Source of the DNA: Streptomyces sp. NRRL WC-3618
GTDB lineage: Bacteria; Actinomycetota; Actinomycetes; Streptomycetales; Streptomycetaceae
Assembly (NCBI RefSeq): GCF_001280005.1
Contig: NZ_LGDW01000077.1
Span: 1-14,999, forward strand
Reading direction: 5' to 3'
Length of the DNA stretch: 14,999 nucleotides
Shown: one piece after another, positions 6,997 to 14,640 of the stretch
Position numbering within the stretch: the stretch's first letter is position 1
How the letters are laid out: every line of letters begins with the position of its first letter
Made by a program: the position numbers and the translations under genes
Notes under the pieces: model-generated
The model's input: the letters and a program-made list of their open reading frames with translations, nothing else
What the model was told of the DNA's origin: nothing
Database searches by the model: none

Positions 6997-9126
6997 ATGC
7001 CGAAGAAGAGGAAGAAGAAGCCGTCGTCGCGGGCCCGGCGCACCGGCGAGGTTGCCCCGCACGAGCAACTGCCCTCCGTGATCAAGCTCGGTGGCCCGCC
7101 GGTGCCGTCGCGCGGGTGGACCTTTCAGGCGTTGATCGACGCGGGGCGGGAGTCTGGCCAGCCACTCTTGGAGTTCACGGCGCAGCCTCCCGACGGATAC
7201 TCATCCGATTTCGTCCCGCAGGTCGATTTCCCTCGGGCGCCGCTCCAAGCGGGGTGGTACCTGCGGTCCGACCTGGCCGTTCCGGTCTACCTGTGGGTGT
7301 TTTCCGAGAGCCAACTCGCCGATGATCCAGGCGCGTTGGATCTGCGGCGACGGGGGTTCGCCTTCTATGTGGCGCACTCGGTGTGTACGCACGGAGGAAG
7401 TGACGGCGCTTATGCCAGCGCGGAGGACTTGGAGGCGTGGATTCCGATTGTGGCGCCGGACCCGAGTGTCGTGGACGCCGACCGGTATGGCCACGCGCCC
7501 GTTTATCGCACGCCTGCGGCACGGCGGCTGCCCTCAGGATCTCCCCGCACGGTGGGAGTGCTGGATGCGGACTATGCGCGGGTAGCGGGCCGAAGCCTGC
7601 CCGAGCGCTGGGATATCGACGTAGTCGGCTTCTTGGTGATGGAACGACAGGACGCCGCCGACATGCCGGGACAGGAATTCTGGAGGCAAGTAGCCTTTCA
7701 CACGTTCCGAGATCAGAATCTGTCGGATCTCCGTGCCGTGGCCGGACACGTCGACCTGATCATCGGCCACAATCTCTTCGACGGCGACTACCGATGCCTG
7801 CGGACCTACGGCGACGTGGTGGACGTTGGCGTGCTGGCCGCGAAGACGGTGGACACGCTGTATGCCTCCCGTCATGTTGTCGGCGGCGGCGCATCTCGTG
7901 CGGCGCGTCTGGACCTCACCACGTTGGCGGGCGCCCAGGGACTGCGGGAGCGGGCGAAGACAGCGTCCCGGACCAAGGCCCACCGCGGCATCCGCGCCAT
8001 CCATGACGCGGAGGAGCGCTGGTTCTTCCAGCCCATTTCTGATGACTGCGAGCTGATGCTGGAGCTGTGGCTCGAACTGGTCACCAGCCGGCGCCTGCGC
8101 AGCGTCCTCCCGTCGGGTGAAGCGGTGGAGTACCCGGTGGGCGAGGACGGTCTGCGGCTGCTGCTGGAGCCGCAACTCGCCCCGGACACCTTCACGAACC
8201 TGCTGACGACGAAAGGCACTGTCTACCCGCTGCAGGGCGCGGCGCGCAATGAGAGCGTGGCCCGGATCCACCGCGAGATCGAACAGCAGCGGGCCGACGG
8301 CACGCTGGTCAATCGCCACCCCGCCGCCGCGCACCGCCAGCGCTGTATGGCACCCAGTGACACGGGGGGACGGCAGTGCGACCAGCTCATCGAGGCGACG
8401 CAGACGTATTGCCGTGCGCATCGCACCAAGCGGCGCTGCCGAGGGAATCCGGCCCTCGCCGACGCCTGCACCGCCATCGTCCACGGCGATCTGGCGCATT
8501 GTCGCTGGCACCGTATGACCGCGCTCTATGTGCCACAAGGGCAGCGAATCGTTGAGGACTTCACCCTGGCTCTGCCGCTTCGGGGCTGGGAGCGGGGCAG
8601 CGACTGGGGATACGACACGGGGACGCGTTCGTTCTTCGCGAGGCTGTACCGCAACGAGGCCGACTCGTCAGGCTCACCGACCGTATGGCTTTCGGGCACT
8701 GATCCCGACCTCGGTAACGTGGTCGCGCTCACGGACGCTGTGCAGAAAGCGACCGGGGCGTCCCGGCAGGACGTCGTGGCAGCCCTGACAGCGGATCGGA
8801 AGTCACCCCGAGAACGTGCCGTGATCACCCAGGACTGGGAACCGGCCGGGTGCGACCGTCCCTGCCCGTGCGGCACCGCGGACTGTGGCCACGGCGCACC
8901 GTGCCCGAACGACGAGTGCAGCGGTCACGACGTCCATACGATGCGCAACCCTCGCACCGAAGCGGACGTGACAGCGTGGCAGGACCATTTCGACTGCTGC
9001 GAGGGCTGCTCCGGCAGCTTCCTGGACATCTCACTCCCGGAACGCCCCTGGGGCGAGAAGCACGACGACGGCACCGTGACCGTGTACGCCGGGGTGTCCC
9101 ACTACGAGCTCGGTGTCTACCCGTAG
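6997..9126 (+). CDS. Predicted RNase H-fold (DEDD-type) exonuclease with multiple zinc-binding clusters
   Basis: The 709-residue product starts with a very basic MPKKRKKKPSSRARR segment. Residues 25-165 are a domain I do not recognise. Residues 184-365 resemble YprB/DnaQ-like 3'-5' exonucleases: VGVLDADY (D190/D192) could be ExoI, DLIIGHNLFDGDYRCL (N259, D262) is a clear ExoII motif, KTVDTLY and RLDLTTLAG follow, and ISDDCELMLELW (D349/D350) fits ExoIII. Next come two tandem CCCH knuckles: C450-x10-C461-x10-C472-x2-H475 and C481-x9-C491-x10-C502-x2-H505. Residues 525-605 hold a domain (DTGTRSFFARLYRN, VWLSG) seen in uncharacterised actinobacterial proteins. A last Cys/His-rich region includes C619, C623, C625, C630, C636, C641, C667, C668 and C671. 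The likely role is nucleic-acid recognition and trimming. The frame also extends to a GTG at 6853 that overlaps the membrane gene's stop as GTGA; I prefer 6997 because the extra 48 residues are low complexity. Confidence 0.75.
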   Translation: MPKKRKKKPSSRARRTGEVAPHEQLPSVIKLGGPPVPSRGWTFQALIDAGRESGQPLLEFTAQPPDGYSSDFVPQVDFPRAPLQAGWYLRSDLAVPVYLWVFSESQLADDPGALDLRRRGFAFYVAHSVCTHGGSDGAYASAEDLEAWIPIVAPDPSVVDADRYGHAPVYRTPAARRLPSGSPRTVGVLDADYARVAGRSLPERWDIDVVGFLVMERQDAADMPGQEFWRQVAFHTFRDQNLSDLRAVAGHVDLIIGHNLFDGDYRCLRTYGDVVDVGVLAAKTVDTLYASRHVVGGGASRAARLDLTTLAGAQGLRERAKTASRTKAHRGIRAIHDAEERWFFQPISDDCELMLELWLELVTSRRLRSVLPSGEAVEYPVGEDGLRLLLEPQLAPDTFTNLLTTKGTVYPLQGAARNESVARIHREIEQQRADGTLVNRHPAAAHRQRCMAPSDTGGRQCDQLIEATQTYCRAHRTKRRCRGNPALADACTAIVHGDLAHCRWHRMTALYVPQGQRIVEDFTLALPLRGWERGSDWGYDTGTRSFFARLYRNEADSSGSPTVWLSGTDPDLGNVVALTDAVQKATGASRQDVVAALTADRKSPRERAVITQDWEPAGCDRPCPCGTADCGHGAPCPNDECSGHDVHTMRNPRTEADVTAWQDHFDCCEGCSGSFLDISLPERPWGEKHDDGTVTVYAGVSHYELGVYP

Positions 9127-9237
9127 CCGTGTGCAGTCGTGGCGGACCGTTGCAGTGAGCCGGGGCCGGCGGGTGTCCGCGACCGAGCTGAACGGCGGGC
9201 CGGCTGTGCCCGGACGCCGTTCGCTGAGTGCGGCAGG

Positions 9238-12200
9238 TCAGCTGTGGCGCCAGGTTTGGCGCAGGCGCAGGACTTCGGTGGCCCAGTGGGCGGGAAGGTC
9301 TGGTTCGGGTATGCGTTCGCGGCCGAGGCTGAAGCGGACGTGGCGGTAGAGCCAGTGCAGCGAGGCGTCCGAGCTCGCGACGAGTGTGGACAGCAGCGGT
9401 TCACCGACCGGTGTCTCCCGGTCGACGGCGACCAGGAGTTCACCTTGGTCGTCCGGGTGCAGGTGCGGCAGCCCGCCCGCCATCCGCAGCCGCAGGTCAC
9501 CCCACGTCAGAAGTGAGCCGCCGCTGCGCGCCGCGTCCTTGAGGACGTCCCGGGCGATGGCGGCCAGCTTGTCGATGGTCTCGATCGGCAGACGGTCCGG
9601 GGGAGACGGTGCGGTGGCCTTGGGACCGGGGACGGCCTTGACCGGGTCCGCCGCGCGCGGTGCGGCACGACGCGGCGCGCTCGAGGTGCGGGCCTTGAAC
9701 TGGCGCTTCCACCGCTTGACGTGAACCTCTTCGAGCACCGGCAGGCGCCGGTCCAACTGACGGCTCAGCGAGCTGATCTCGTCGAGGAACGCGGCGAGTT
9801 GCTCGGTGGCCAGACCGTTGCCGGCACGGCCGAGTTCCGCGAGGACTTGACGGATACGGCGCAGGATCGGGTCCGTGTTCGGATCCTGTTCCTGGCACCA
9901 CGCCTTCACCTCGCGCATCAACGGCGTGTAGGTGGAACGGTCTTCGGGCGACAGACGCCGGCCGTAGATGGGTCCGGCCAAGTGGCGCGCGGTCTGGACC
10001 GCAGCCAGGTCGCCGGCCTCCTGCGCGGCGCGGATCTCCTGCACGAGCCAGGCGAACTCCGCTCGGGCTTCTGCGAAAGCGGCAGACTCGGAAGGTGGCG
10101 CGCCACTGGGTGACGGGTGGGACGCCGACGGGGCTCCGTCGTCTGGAGTCACCGATTCGCCGTTGACCTGGGCTTCCACGCGGGTGAGCGCCGTGTGGAG
10201 GTCCGGCGGCAGGGGGCCGGGGCAGCGTCGTTTGAGAATCTTCGAGTGGGCCAGGGCACTGCGCAGGGCGAGAGGCGTGGGGGCGGGGCCGGCCGTCGCG
10301 AGGTCGGCGAACAAGGTGCGCAGCGCCGCGTGGGCGGCTGCTGCTTCACGGCTGTTGATCCAGGTCTGCAGGTCGGTGCGGAGCAGTAGGAGGTTCTGCC
10401 GTGGCTCACTGGACAGGCGTTCCGTGGCGATCCGTGAGACTTCCTTGCGGATCTGTCTGGCCTCGTTCAGGTCGTCGGCATCACGGGCCTGCTTGAACAG
10501 CTGCGTCAGACGGGCGATGTCTGCTGTCGCCTGCGCCTGGAACGTGCGCTGGTCCTTCCCCGGCGGGACGGGGCTCTTCGCGGCGGCGGGCGGGCCGGCG
10601 GGCGTGCTCTTCTTCGGGGGAGCAGACGCCGGCAGAGGGTGGCCAATGAGGCGGTCGAGGTCGTCCAGGAGCCGCTCGCTCTCTCGTTGCCACGCGCGCA
10701 GCTCCTGCCTGCGTTGCCGGACAGTCTCGTAGAGCCGTTGGTGCTGTTCGCCGTCCTTGACCGTGGTGGTCAGGCGGGCGGCGCGACGGCCGGTGGCGTG
10801 GGGCAACGTGGCACGGCCCACGGCCAACTGGGCCTTGAGGAGGGTCAGTTGTTCCTGGGCGGCCCGCGCTTCCGCGGGGCGGGGCGCCTCCGCAATGGCA
10901 GCCGATGCCGGTAGGGGAGGAGCAGGGTGGCCGTACGCCGTATGCGCAGCGCGGATCTGCTCGTCGCTCCACCGGTACAGCGCGGACTCCGAGGCCGGGG
11001 CGGGGACTTGGAGCAGGCGCAGCACGGTGGCGAGATAGGACAGGGGACGGCCGGAGGGCGCGCGGACCAGGACGCACAACAGCGGCCGGTTCCGGTCTCG
11101 CGGCTTGTCGACCTCCACGAGGAGGTCCCGGCGCTTGGGATCGGGCAGGTGCGCGAGATCCAGGCCGATCCGCTCGCCTAGCAGTTTCCACGTGGTGGTG
11201 GCCCCCTCCCGCGCCACGTCTTCGAGAGCCCGCCGCAGCAGTATGGCGGTGCGGCTGCCCTGGGACTGCACCGGAACGGTGGAGGCCGGGGCGGGCCGCG
11301 TGGCGGGCTTCGGCGCGGGCAGGGGCTCGTCCAGGGCGACGGAGGGACGCCACAGGCCGGTACGTTCCGCGTCCAGGCCCTTGAGCTGGATGAGGCTGTC
11401 CGCGCGCACCGCCCAACCGGTGTTCTCACCCGGTCGGTCGGCTTCGGTGACCAGCAGGCGCACCGCGCCCGCCAGCCGGTACACGTACTGCTCGGTGGGG
11501 CGGGGTGTGTCGTGGGGCAAGGAGAGCTGGGCCTTGAGGATCCGGTGTCCGGCCGGTTTGATGAAGCCGGATATCAGGTACCGGCCGCTCTCCACTAGGG
11601 GCGAGTCGGTGTCCGGCCGGGCCTCGCCGTCGATCGCGAAGACGATCTCGGCGCCGCGCAGCGGCAGGCTGCCGGCCACGGCGTCGTGGCGCGCGGCGCC
11701 CTCGCGGATCAGCCCGCGGCTACGCAGTTCGTCGAGGTCGGGGGTGATGAGGCCGTTGCCGGTCATCCGGCACTGCTCGAGCGGGGACCAGGCGACGGGG
11801 CGGTTGTCGGTGACCGTGCCGATCAGAACCCGGCGGCTGTTGCCGTCGGTTTCGCACCGCACCCGCAGGGCATAGCCGTATCGGGCAGTCATATCCCGGG
11901 TGATGGCGCTCTCCAGCCCGAAGACCCACTCGACATGCCCTTCCTTGGCGGCCAGGCTGTCCGCCGTTCCACGCCAGCTACGGTAGTCGTTGGGCCGCAG
12001 CTCGAAGCGCAGGCGTTGATTCGTGGCACGCAGCACGAAGTCCACGGCATCCCCGGGGCCGTGCCCGAGGCTGCACAACTCGGCCTGCGCCGCGTGCCCC
12101 TGGCCCGCCAGCCACTGCGTCACGTGCGCTTTGACGAACAGGTGATCGGCGCTGTCGACGCCGTTGGCCGTGCGATGACAGGCCGCCCGGCTTCCGTCGC

Positions 12201-12423
12201 GGTCCGGGAAATGGGAGAAGTGACAGACCTTCGTTTCGTAGCGCTTGGTCATCAGCCGCTCGCCGCAGCCACCGAGCAGCGTGCCGCACCAGAAGTCGTC
12301 CTTGCCGAACTGGCGGCGGAACTCATCCAGATTGTGCGGCTCCTCGGGCAGGATGACCGGCTGGTCCGAATCCTGGCCTCCCATGACCGCCGTCTGGACG
12401 AGACGGAAGTCGATCTGCGCCAC
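9238..12423 (-). CDS. Large CoiA-like zinc/nuclease protein with duplicated C-terminal domain
   Basis: The product has 1061 residues, starting at a GTG with GGAGG about 8 bases upstream. Residues 40-150 resemble the competence protein CoiA family: a zinc cluster (C46, C53, C67, H71, C82/H83; FWCGTLLGGCGERL, VCHFSHFP) followed by a nuclease-like core with SADHLFVKAHVTQWL, E115, D125/D128 in GDAVDFVL and E141 in RFELRP. Residues 155-350 are an unassigned beta-rich region. A ~110-residue domain at 391-500 (TTTWKLLGERIG, RRDLLVEVDKPRDRNRPLL) recurs at 949-1061 (LLTWGDLRLRMAG, GELLVAVDRETPVGEPLL). Between the copies lie long helical, probably coiled-coil segments (515-610, 630-760, 800-925) split by Pro/Ala-rich linkers. 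CoiA itself supports DNA uptake and recombination in competent bacteria; here a DNA-processing or defence role is only inferred. It converges on the exonuclease gene with 111 bases between stops. Confidence 0.78.
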   Translation of the reverse strand: MAQIDFRLVQTAVMGGQDSDQPVILPEEPHNLDEFRRQFGKDDFWCGTLLGGCGERLMTKRYETKVCHFSHFPDRDGSRAACHRTANGVDSADHLFVKAHVTQWLAGQGHAAQAELCSLGHGPGDAVDFVLRATNQRLRFELRPNDYRSWRGTADSLAAKEGHVEWVFGLESAITRDMTARYGYALRVRCETDGNSRRVLIGTVTDNRPVAWSPLEQCRMTGNGLITPDLDELRSRGLIREGAARHDAVAGSLPLRGAEIVFAIDGEARPDTDSPLVESGRYLISGFIKPAGHRILKAQLSLPHDTPRPTEQYVYRLAGAVRLLVTEADRPGENTGWAVRADSLIQLKGLDAERTGLWRPSVALDEPLPAPKPATRPAPASTVPVQSQGSRTAILLRRALEDVAREGATTTWKLLGERIGLDLAHLPDPKRRDLLVEVDKPRDRNRPLLCVLVRAPSGRPLSYLATVLRLLQVPAPASESALYRWSDEQIRAAHTAYGHPAPPLPASAAIAEAPRPAEARAAQEQLTLLKAQLAVGRATLPHATGRRAARLTTTVKDGEQHQRLYETVRQRRQELRAWQRESERLLDDLDRLIGHPLPASAPPKKSTPAGPPAAAKSPVPPGKDQRTFQAQATADIARLTQLFKQARDADDLNEARQIRKEVSRIATERLSSEPRQNLLLLRTDLQTWINSREAAAAHAALRTLFADLATAGPAPTPLALRSALAHSKILKRRCPGPLPPDLHTALTRVEAQVNGESVTPDDGAPSASHPSPSGAPPSESAAFAEARAEFAWLVQEIRAAQEAGDLAAVQTARHLAGPIYGRRLSPEDRSTYTPLMREVKAWCQEQDPNTDPILRRIRQVLAELGRAGNGLATEQLAAFLDEISSLSRQLDRRLPVLEEVHVKRWKRQFKARTSSAPRRAAPRAADPVKAVPGPKATAPSPPDRLPIETIDKLAAIARDVLKDAARSGGSLLTWGDLRLRMAGGLPHLHPDDQGELLVAVDRETPVGEPLLSTLVASSDASLHWLYRHVRFSLGRERIPEPDLPAHWATEVLRLRQTWRHS
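9241..9579 (-). repeat. Second copy of the internal protein domain repeat
   Basis: These bases encode residues 949-1061 of the large CoiA-like protein. The copy shares with the first an order of L..AAR.G, TW..L..R, L.HL.P, LLV.VD, PLL..LV and a final W....R. It is a diverged duplication, not a DNA-level repeat. Confidence 0.6.
10924..11253 (-). repeat. First copy of the internal protein domain repeat
   Basis: These bases encode residues 391-500 of the same protein. The domain resembles a small helical module found at the ends of several large actinobacterial proteins. Its function is unknown to me. Confidence 0.6.
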
Positions 12424-12549
12424 CAGCAGTTCCTCCGAAAACAGTCAGCACCCATCCACCCAAGGAGGCACACGCCCCGGAGCACCCCTGGAGCCTGCGA
12501 AGTCACACACGTCCCGACGGTGCAGCGACGTCTTGGGCCACCCGATGAG

Positions 12550-12578
12550 ATTATCTGTTGCGTCGGACAATGCGTCAG
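12550..12578 (-). promoter_or_regulatory. Promoter of the large CoiA-like gene
   Basis: On the minus strand CTGACG (12578-12573) and GATAAT (12555-12550) are separated by exactly 17 bases. They match the housekeeping consensus at 4 of 6 and 5 of 6 positions. Transcription would start near 12543, giving a leader of about 120 bases before the GTG at 12423. The site lies just beyond the IS3 remnant. Confidence 0.5.
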
Positions 12579-12624
12579 GTGTGGTGTGCAGCGCCGCCCG
12601 GAAAATCCTTGGCGGGCTCCGGTC

Positions 12625-13037
12625 CGGCGGGAGAACGTGTCGACGACGAAGGCAACGGAGACGACACCGGCCCAGGTCTTCACGTGGGTGAAGTCGGCGA
12701 CCCAGCACCGGTTCGGGGCAGCGGCGACGAAGTCGCGGTCCGGCAGGTCCTGCGCCCGTTCGACCTGTCCGCCGGGCAGCGTGGTGATCACGCGTCTGCC
12801 GCAGACCGCTCCGGTGATGCCGAGTTGGCGCATCAGGCGTTCGACGGTGCAGCGGGCCACGAGATGGCCCTGCTGGTTCAGCTCACGCCAGATCTTCCTG
12901 GCCCCGTGGACGCGGTAGTTGGCCTCGAAGACCTCGCTGATCTGTTCCTACAGCTCGGCGTCCCGCACGGTCCTGGCCGACGGCGTGCTCCGTCGTTTGT
13001 GGTGGGCGTAGTAGGTGGAGGGGGTGATCTTGCACCC
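12625..13037 (-). pseudogene. IS3-family transposase (OrfB) remnant, truncated at both ends with an in-frame stop
   Basis: Translation on the minus strand gives GCKITPSTYYAHHKRR, a TAG stop at 12950-12948, then EVFEANYRVHGARKIWRELN, CTVERLMRQLGITGAVCGRR, FVAAAPNRCWVADFTHVKTW and VAFVVDTFSRR. This is the helix-turn-helix and start of the integrase core of IS3-family OrfB, including the first catalytic Asp (WVADFT). Similarity stops just after FSRR, so the rest of the DDE domain is gone, and the 5' part before GCKI is also missing. About 138 codons remain of a protein normally near 300. It cannot encode an active enzyme. It lies between two CoiA-like genes. Confidence 0.85.
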
Positions 13038-13056
13038 TCTTTGAAGGCGATCTCTT

Positions 13057-14418
13057 TCAGGGCAGCTGCGAGGAGTTAGTGGGTTTCACGGCCTGAGCTG
13101 TGCGCGCGGCGGCAAAGACTGCCCTGCGGGCGCTGAACGGATCGTGGGCCGAGCGTAGCCATGGGTGGGTCGCCAGAGCGGCGGCCAGCCGCCTGCACTC
13201 TTCCTGGGCTGTGAGCCACCGCTCTCGTTCTGCGCGGGTGATGTCGGCTCGTCCTGCCGCGATGTCGGCTGCCGCCGGGAGGGCGTCGGCGAATGCTCCA
13301 AGGTGCTGAAGGGCGGAATCCAACGTCAGCCTCGCCGCCACTACATCGCCGGGAATCTCCCAGCCGTCCACGTTCCACGTGGACCTGTACTCGGGCGGCG
13401 GCTCCTTCGACAGCCAGTCGGAGGCATCGATGGGATCGCCGCTGTCGCGGGGGCGCGCGAGTTCCGTGCGTATCCCGGTGTCCTGGCCGTAGTGGCAGTG
13501 CGGGTCGGGCGGGAGCGGCTCGGCGGGGAGGAGCGTGGCGGTTGAGCCTGCAGTCGATGCCGGCAGATAGGGATCTGGTTCCGGACGGCCTTGGAGGAAC
13601 TCCGCTTTGTCCGACGGCTTCACCCACATGTGCCAGCCGCGCCGCCGCCCTGCTCGTGCTCGCATGAACAGTGTCACGAGCTCGCCCGTGGCTGTCATGC
13701 GCACCATGTCGTCGTAGTGCGCCTGGGTTGATTCCCACGTGGCGTGCCAACCGCCGCAGCGCGTTCCCGTCTTGGGGCATTCGCGCTGAGTGCTCCAGTC
13801 GCAGCGGACCATGCGCAACGCCTTGACGCCTCCTCGTACGCGCAAGGCGTCCCGGCTGCCCACGTCCTGCCATCGTTGGACGTTCAGTCTGGCCCAAGGT
13901 GCCCGGTCGATGGCGAGTGAGTTCTCGTTCGTCACGAGCCATAGCGGTGTCAGGCCGTCGTCCACCGCGGTGCGCGTCCTGTTGTCCACAGAACCACTCG
14001 CGATCGGTGAGATCTGGATCTCGTAGCCGATCTTCTTTCCGCTGGCCCCGGCGACCGTTACATCAGTACGACGGCGACCATGTACGGCTCGGTCTTCGAC
14101 GCAGACGTTGAAGCCCTCCCGGCTGGCTGCTTCGGCGGTGTGGTTCTTGAGCGCCTTGTGTAGCTCGCTCTCACCTGCTGTCTCGGAGACCTCGCCCCTG
14201 GTTACGTGCCGGGCGTGGTAGCGGCCGTTCTTCTCGACGATGGTCATGAACCCGGGGCAGACGGTCCCGTATTCGTGCGCCCCGAGGCAGTAGAGAAGGT
14301 CGGGCTTGTAATTGCGGTGAATCTCCTGCAGGAGCCCCGGGTGGTCGGGGTTACCCAGGTCTGACGCACTCAAGTCGATAGTGATCCCGTAACCGCGATG
14401 CAGCACGTTGTGGGTCAT
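13057..14418 (-). CDS. CoiA-like nuclease-fold protein
   Basis: This gene encodes 453 residues from the ATG at 14418. The frame stays open upstream to 14982, but that part lies antisense to a transposase remnant and is not protein-like. Residues 40-75 have C44, C54 and H68/H71, a possible zinc site. Residues 82-165 carry the CoiA-like nuclease core: GESELHKALKN (H87, K88), RRRTDVTV (D119) and GYEIQIS (E133, Q135), followed by LTPLWLVTN. A second zinc site is likely at C206-x7-C214-x6-C221-x3-H225. Residues 245-270 are basic and aromatic, and the C-terminal third is helical. D...ExQ fits a PD-(D/E)xK-type nuclease. No ribosome binding site is seen; it may be leaderless. The stop lies about 20 bases before IS3 homology begins, so the natural C-terminus may have been altered by that insertion. 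Confidence 0.78.
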   Translation of the reverse strand: MTHNVLHRGYGITIDLSASDLGNPDHPGLLQEIHRNYKPDLLYCLGAHEYGTVCPGFMTIVEKNGRYHARHVTRGEVSETAGESELHKALKNHTAEAASREGFNVCVEDRAVHGRRRTDVTVAGASGKKIGYEIQISPIASGSVDNRTRTAVDDGLTPLWLVTNENSLAIDRAPWARLNVQRWQDVGSRDALRVRGGVKALRMVRCDWSTQRECPKTGTRCGGWHATWESTQAHYDDMVRMTATGELVTLFMRARAGRRRGWHMWVKPSDKAEFLQGRPEPDPYLPASTAGSTATLLPAEPLPPDPHCHYGQDTGIRTELARPRDSGDPIDASDWLSKEPPPEYRSTWNVDGWEIPGDVVAARLTLDSALQHLGAFADALPAAADIAAGRADITRAERERWLTAQEECRRLAAALATHPWLRSAHDPFSARRAVFAAARTAQAVKPTNSSQLP

Positions 14419-14424
14419 GCTTCG

Positions 14425-14430
14425 AGGGTA
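14425..14430 (-). promoter_or_regulatory. Possible -10 element for a leaderless transcript
   Basis: On the minus strand TACCCT fits TANNNT and ends 6 bases before the ATG at 14418, the spacing expected for a leaderless mRNA. There is no purine-rich ribosome binding site before the ATG. No clear -35 is visible. Confidence 0.3.
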
Positions 14431-14512
14431 AGTCCTGCCTCTGACATTGATATTGGTAGGCAGGTTCTGGTGGTCGTGGCTCGGCCTCTGACTGACAACG
14501 GAGCTGGTTGCC

Positions 14513-14563
14513 GGGGCGGGGCTGATCGGTGGCGGTGCCTCTACTGGCGAGCAACCCCGCCCC
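14513..14563. repeat. 9 bp perfect inverted repeat with 33-base loop
   Basis: GGGGCGGGG at 14513-14521 is exactly complementary to CCCCGCCCC at 14555-14563. It lies between the CoiA-like gene and the transposase remnant. There is no T-run beside it, so an intrinsic terminator is doubtful, and GC-rich pairing like this arises easily by chance here. Confidence 0.35.
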
Positions 14564-14640
14564 CTGAATGCACTGCTTGCCTTCGTGCGCTGTTGTGGTC
14601 GGCTGGGAGCGAGTTCTGGGTGTTGTGTGAGGGGACTCCG

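Noticed and set aside
7534..8538. 334-codon minus-strand open frame across the exonuclease gene
   Set aside because: It is a high-GC shadow of the plus-strand gene, which carries the ExoII and zinc motifs.
9127..9237. Bidirectional terminator between the convergent genes
   Set aside because: AGCCGG and CCGGCT can pair across a loop of about 35 bases, but this is too weak to call. Termination here is expected from layout only.
11686..12918. 410-codon plus-strand open frame
   Set aside because: It lies antisense to the CoiA-like zinc/nuclease domain and to the IS3 remnant, both recognisable on the minus strand.
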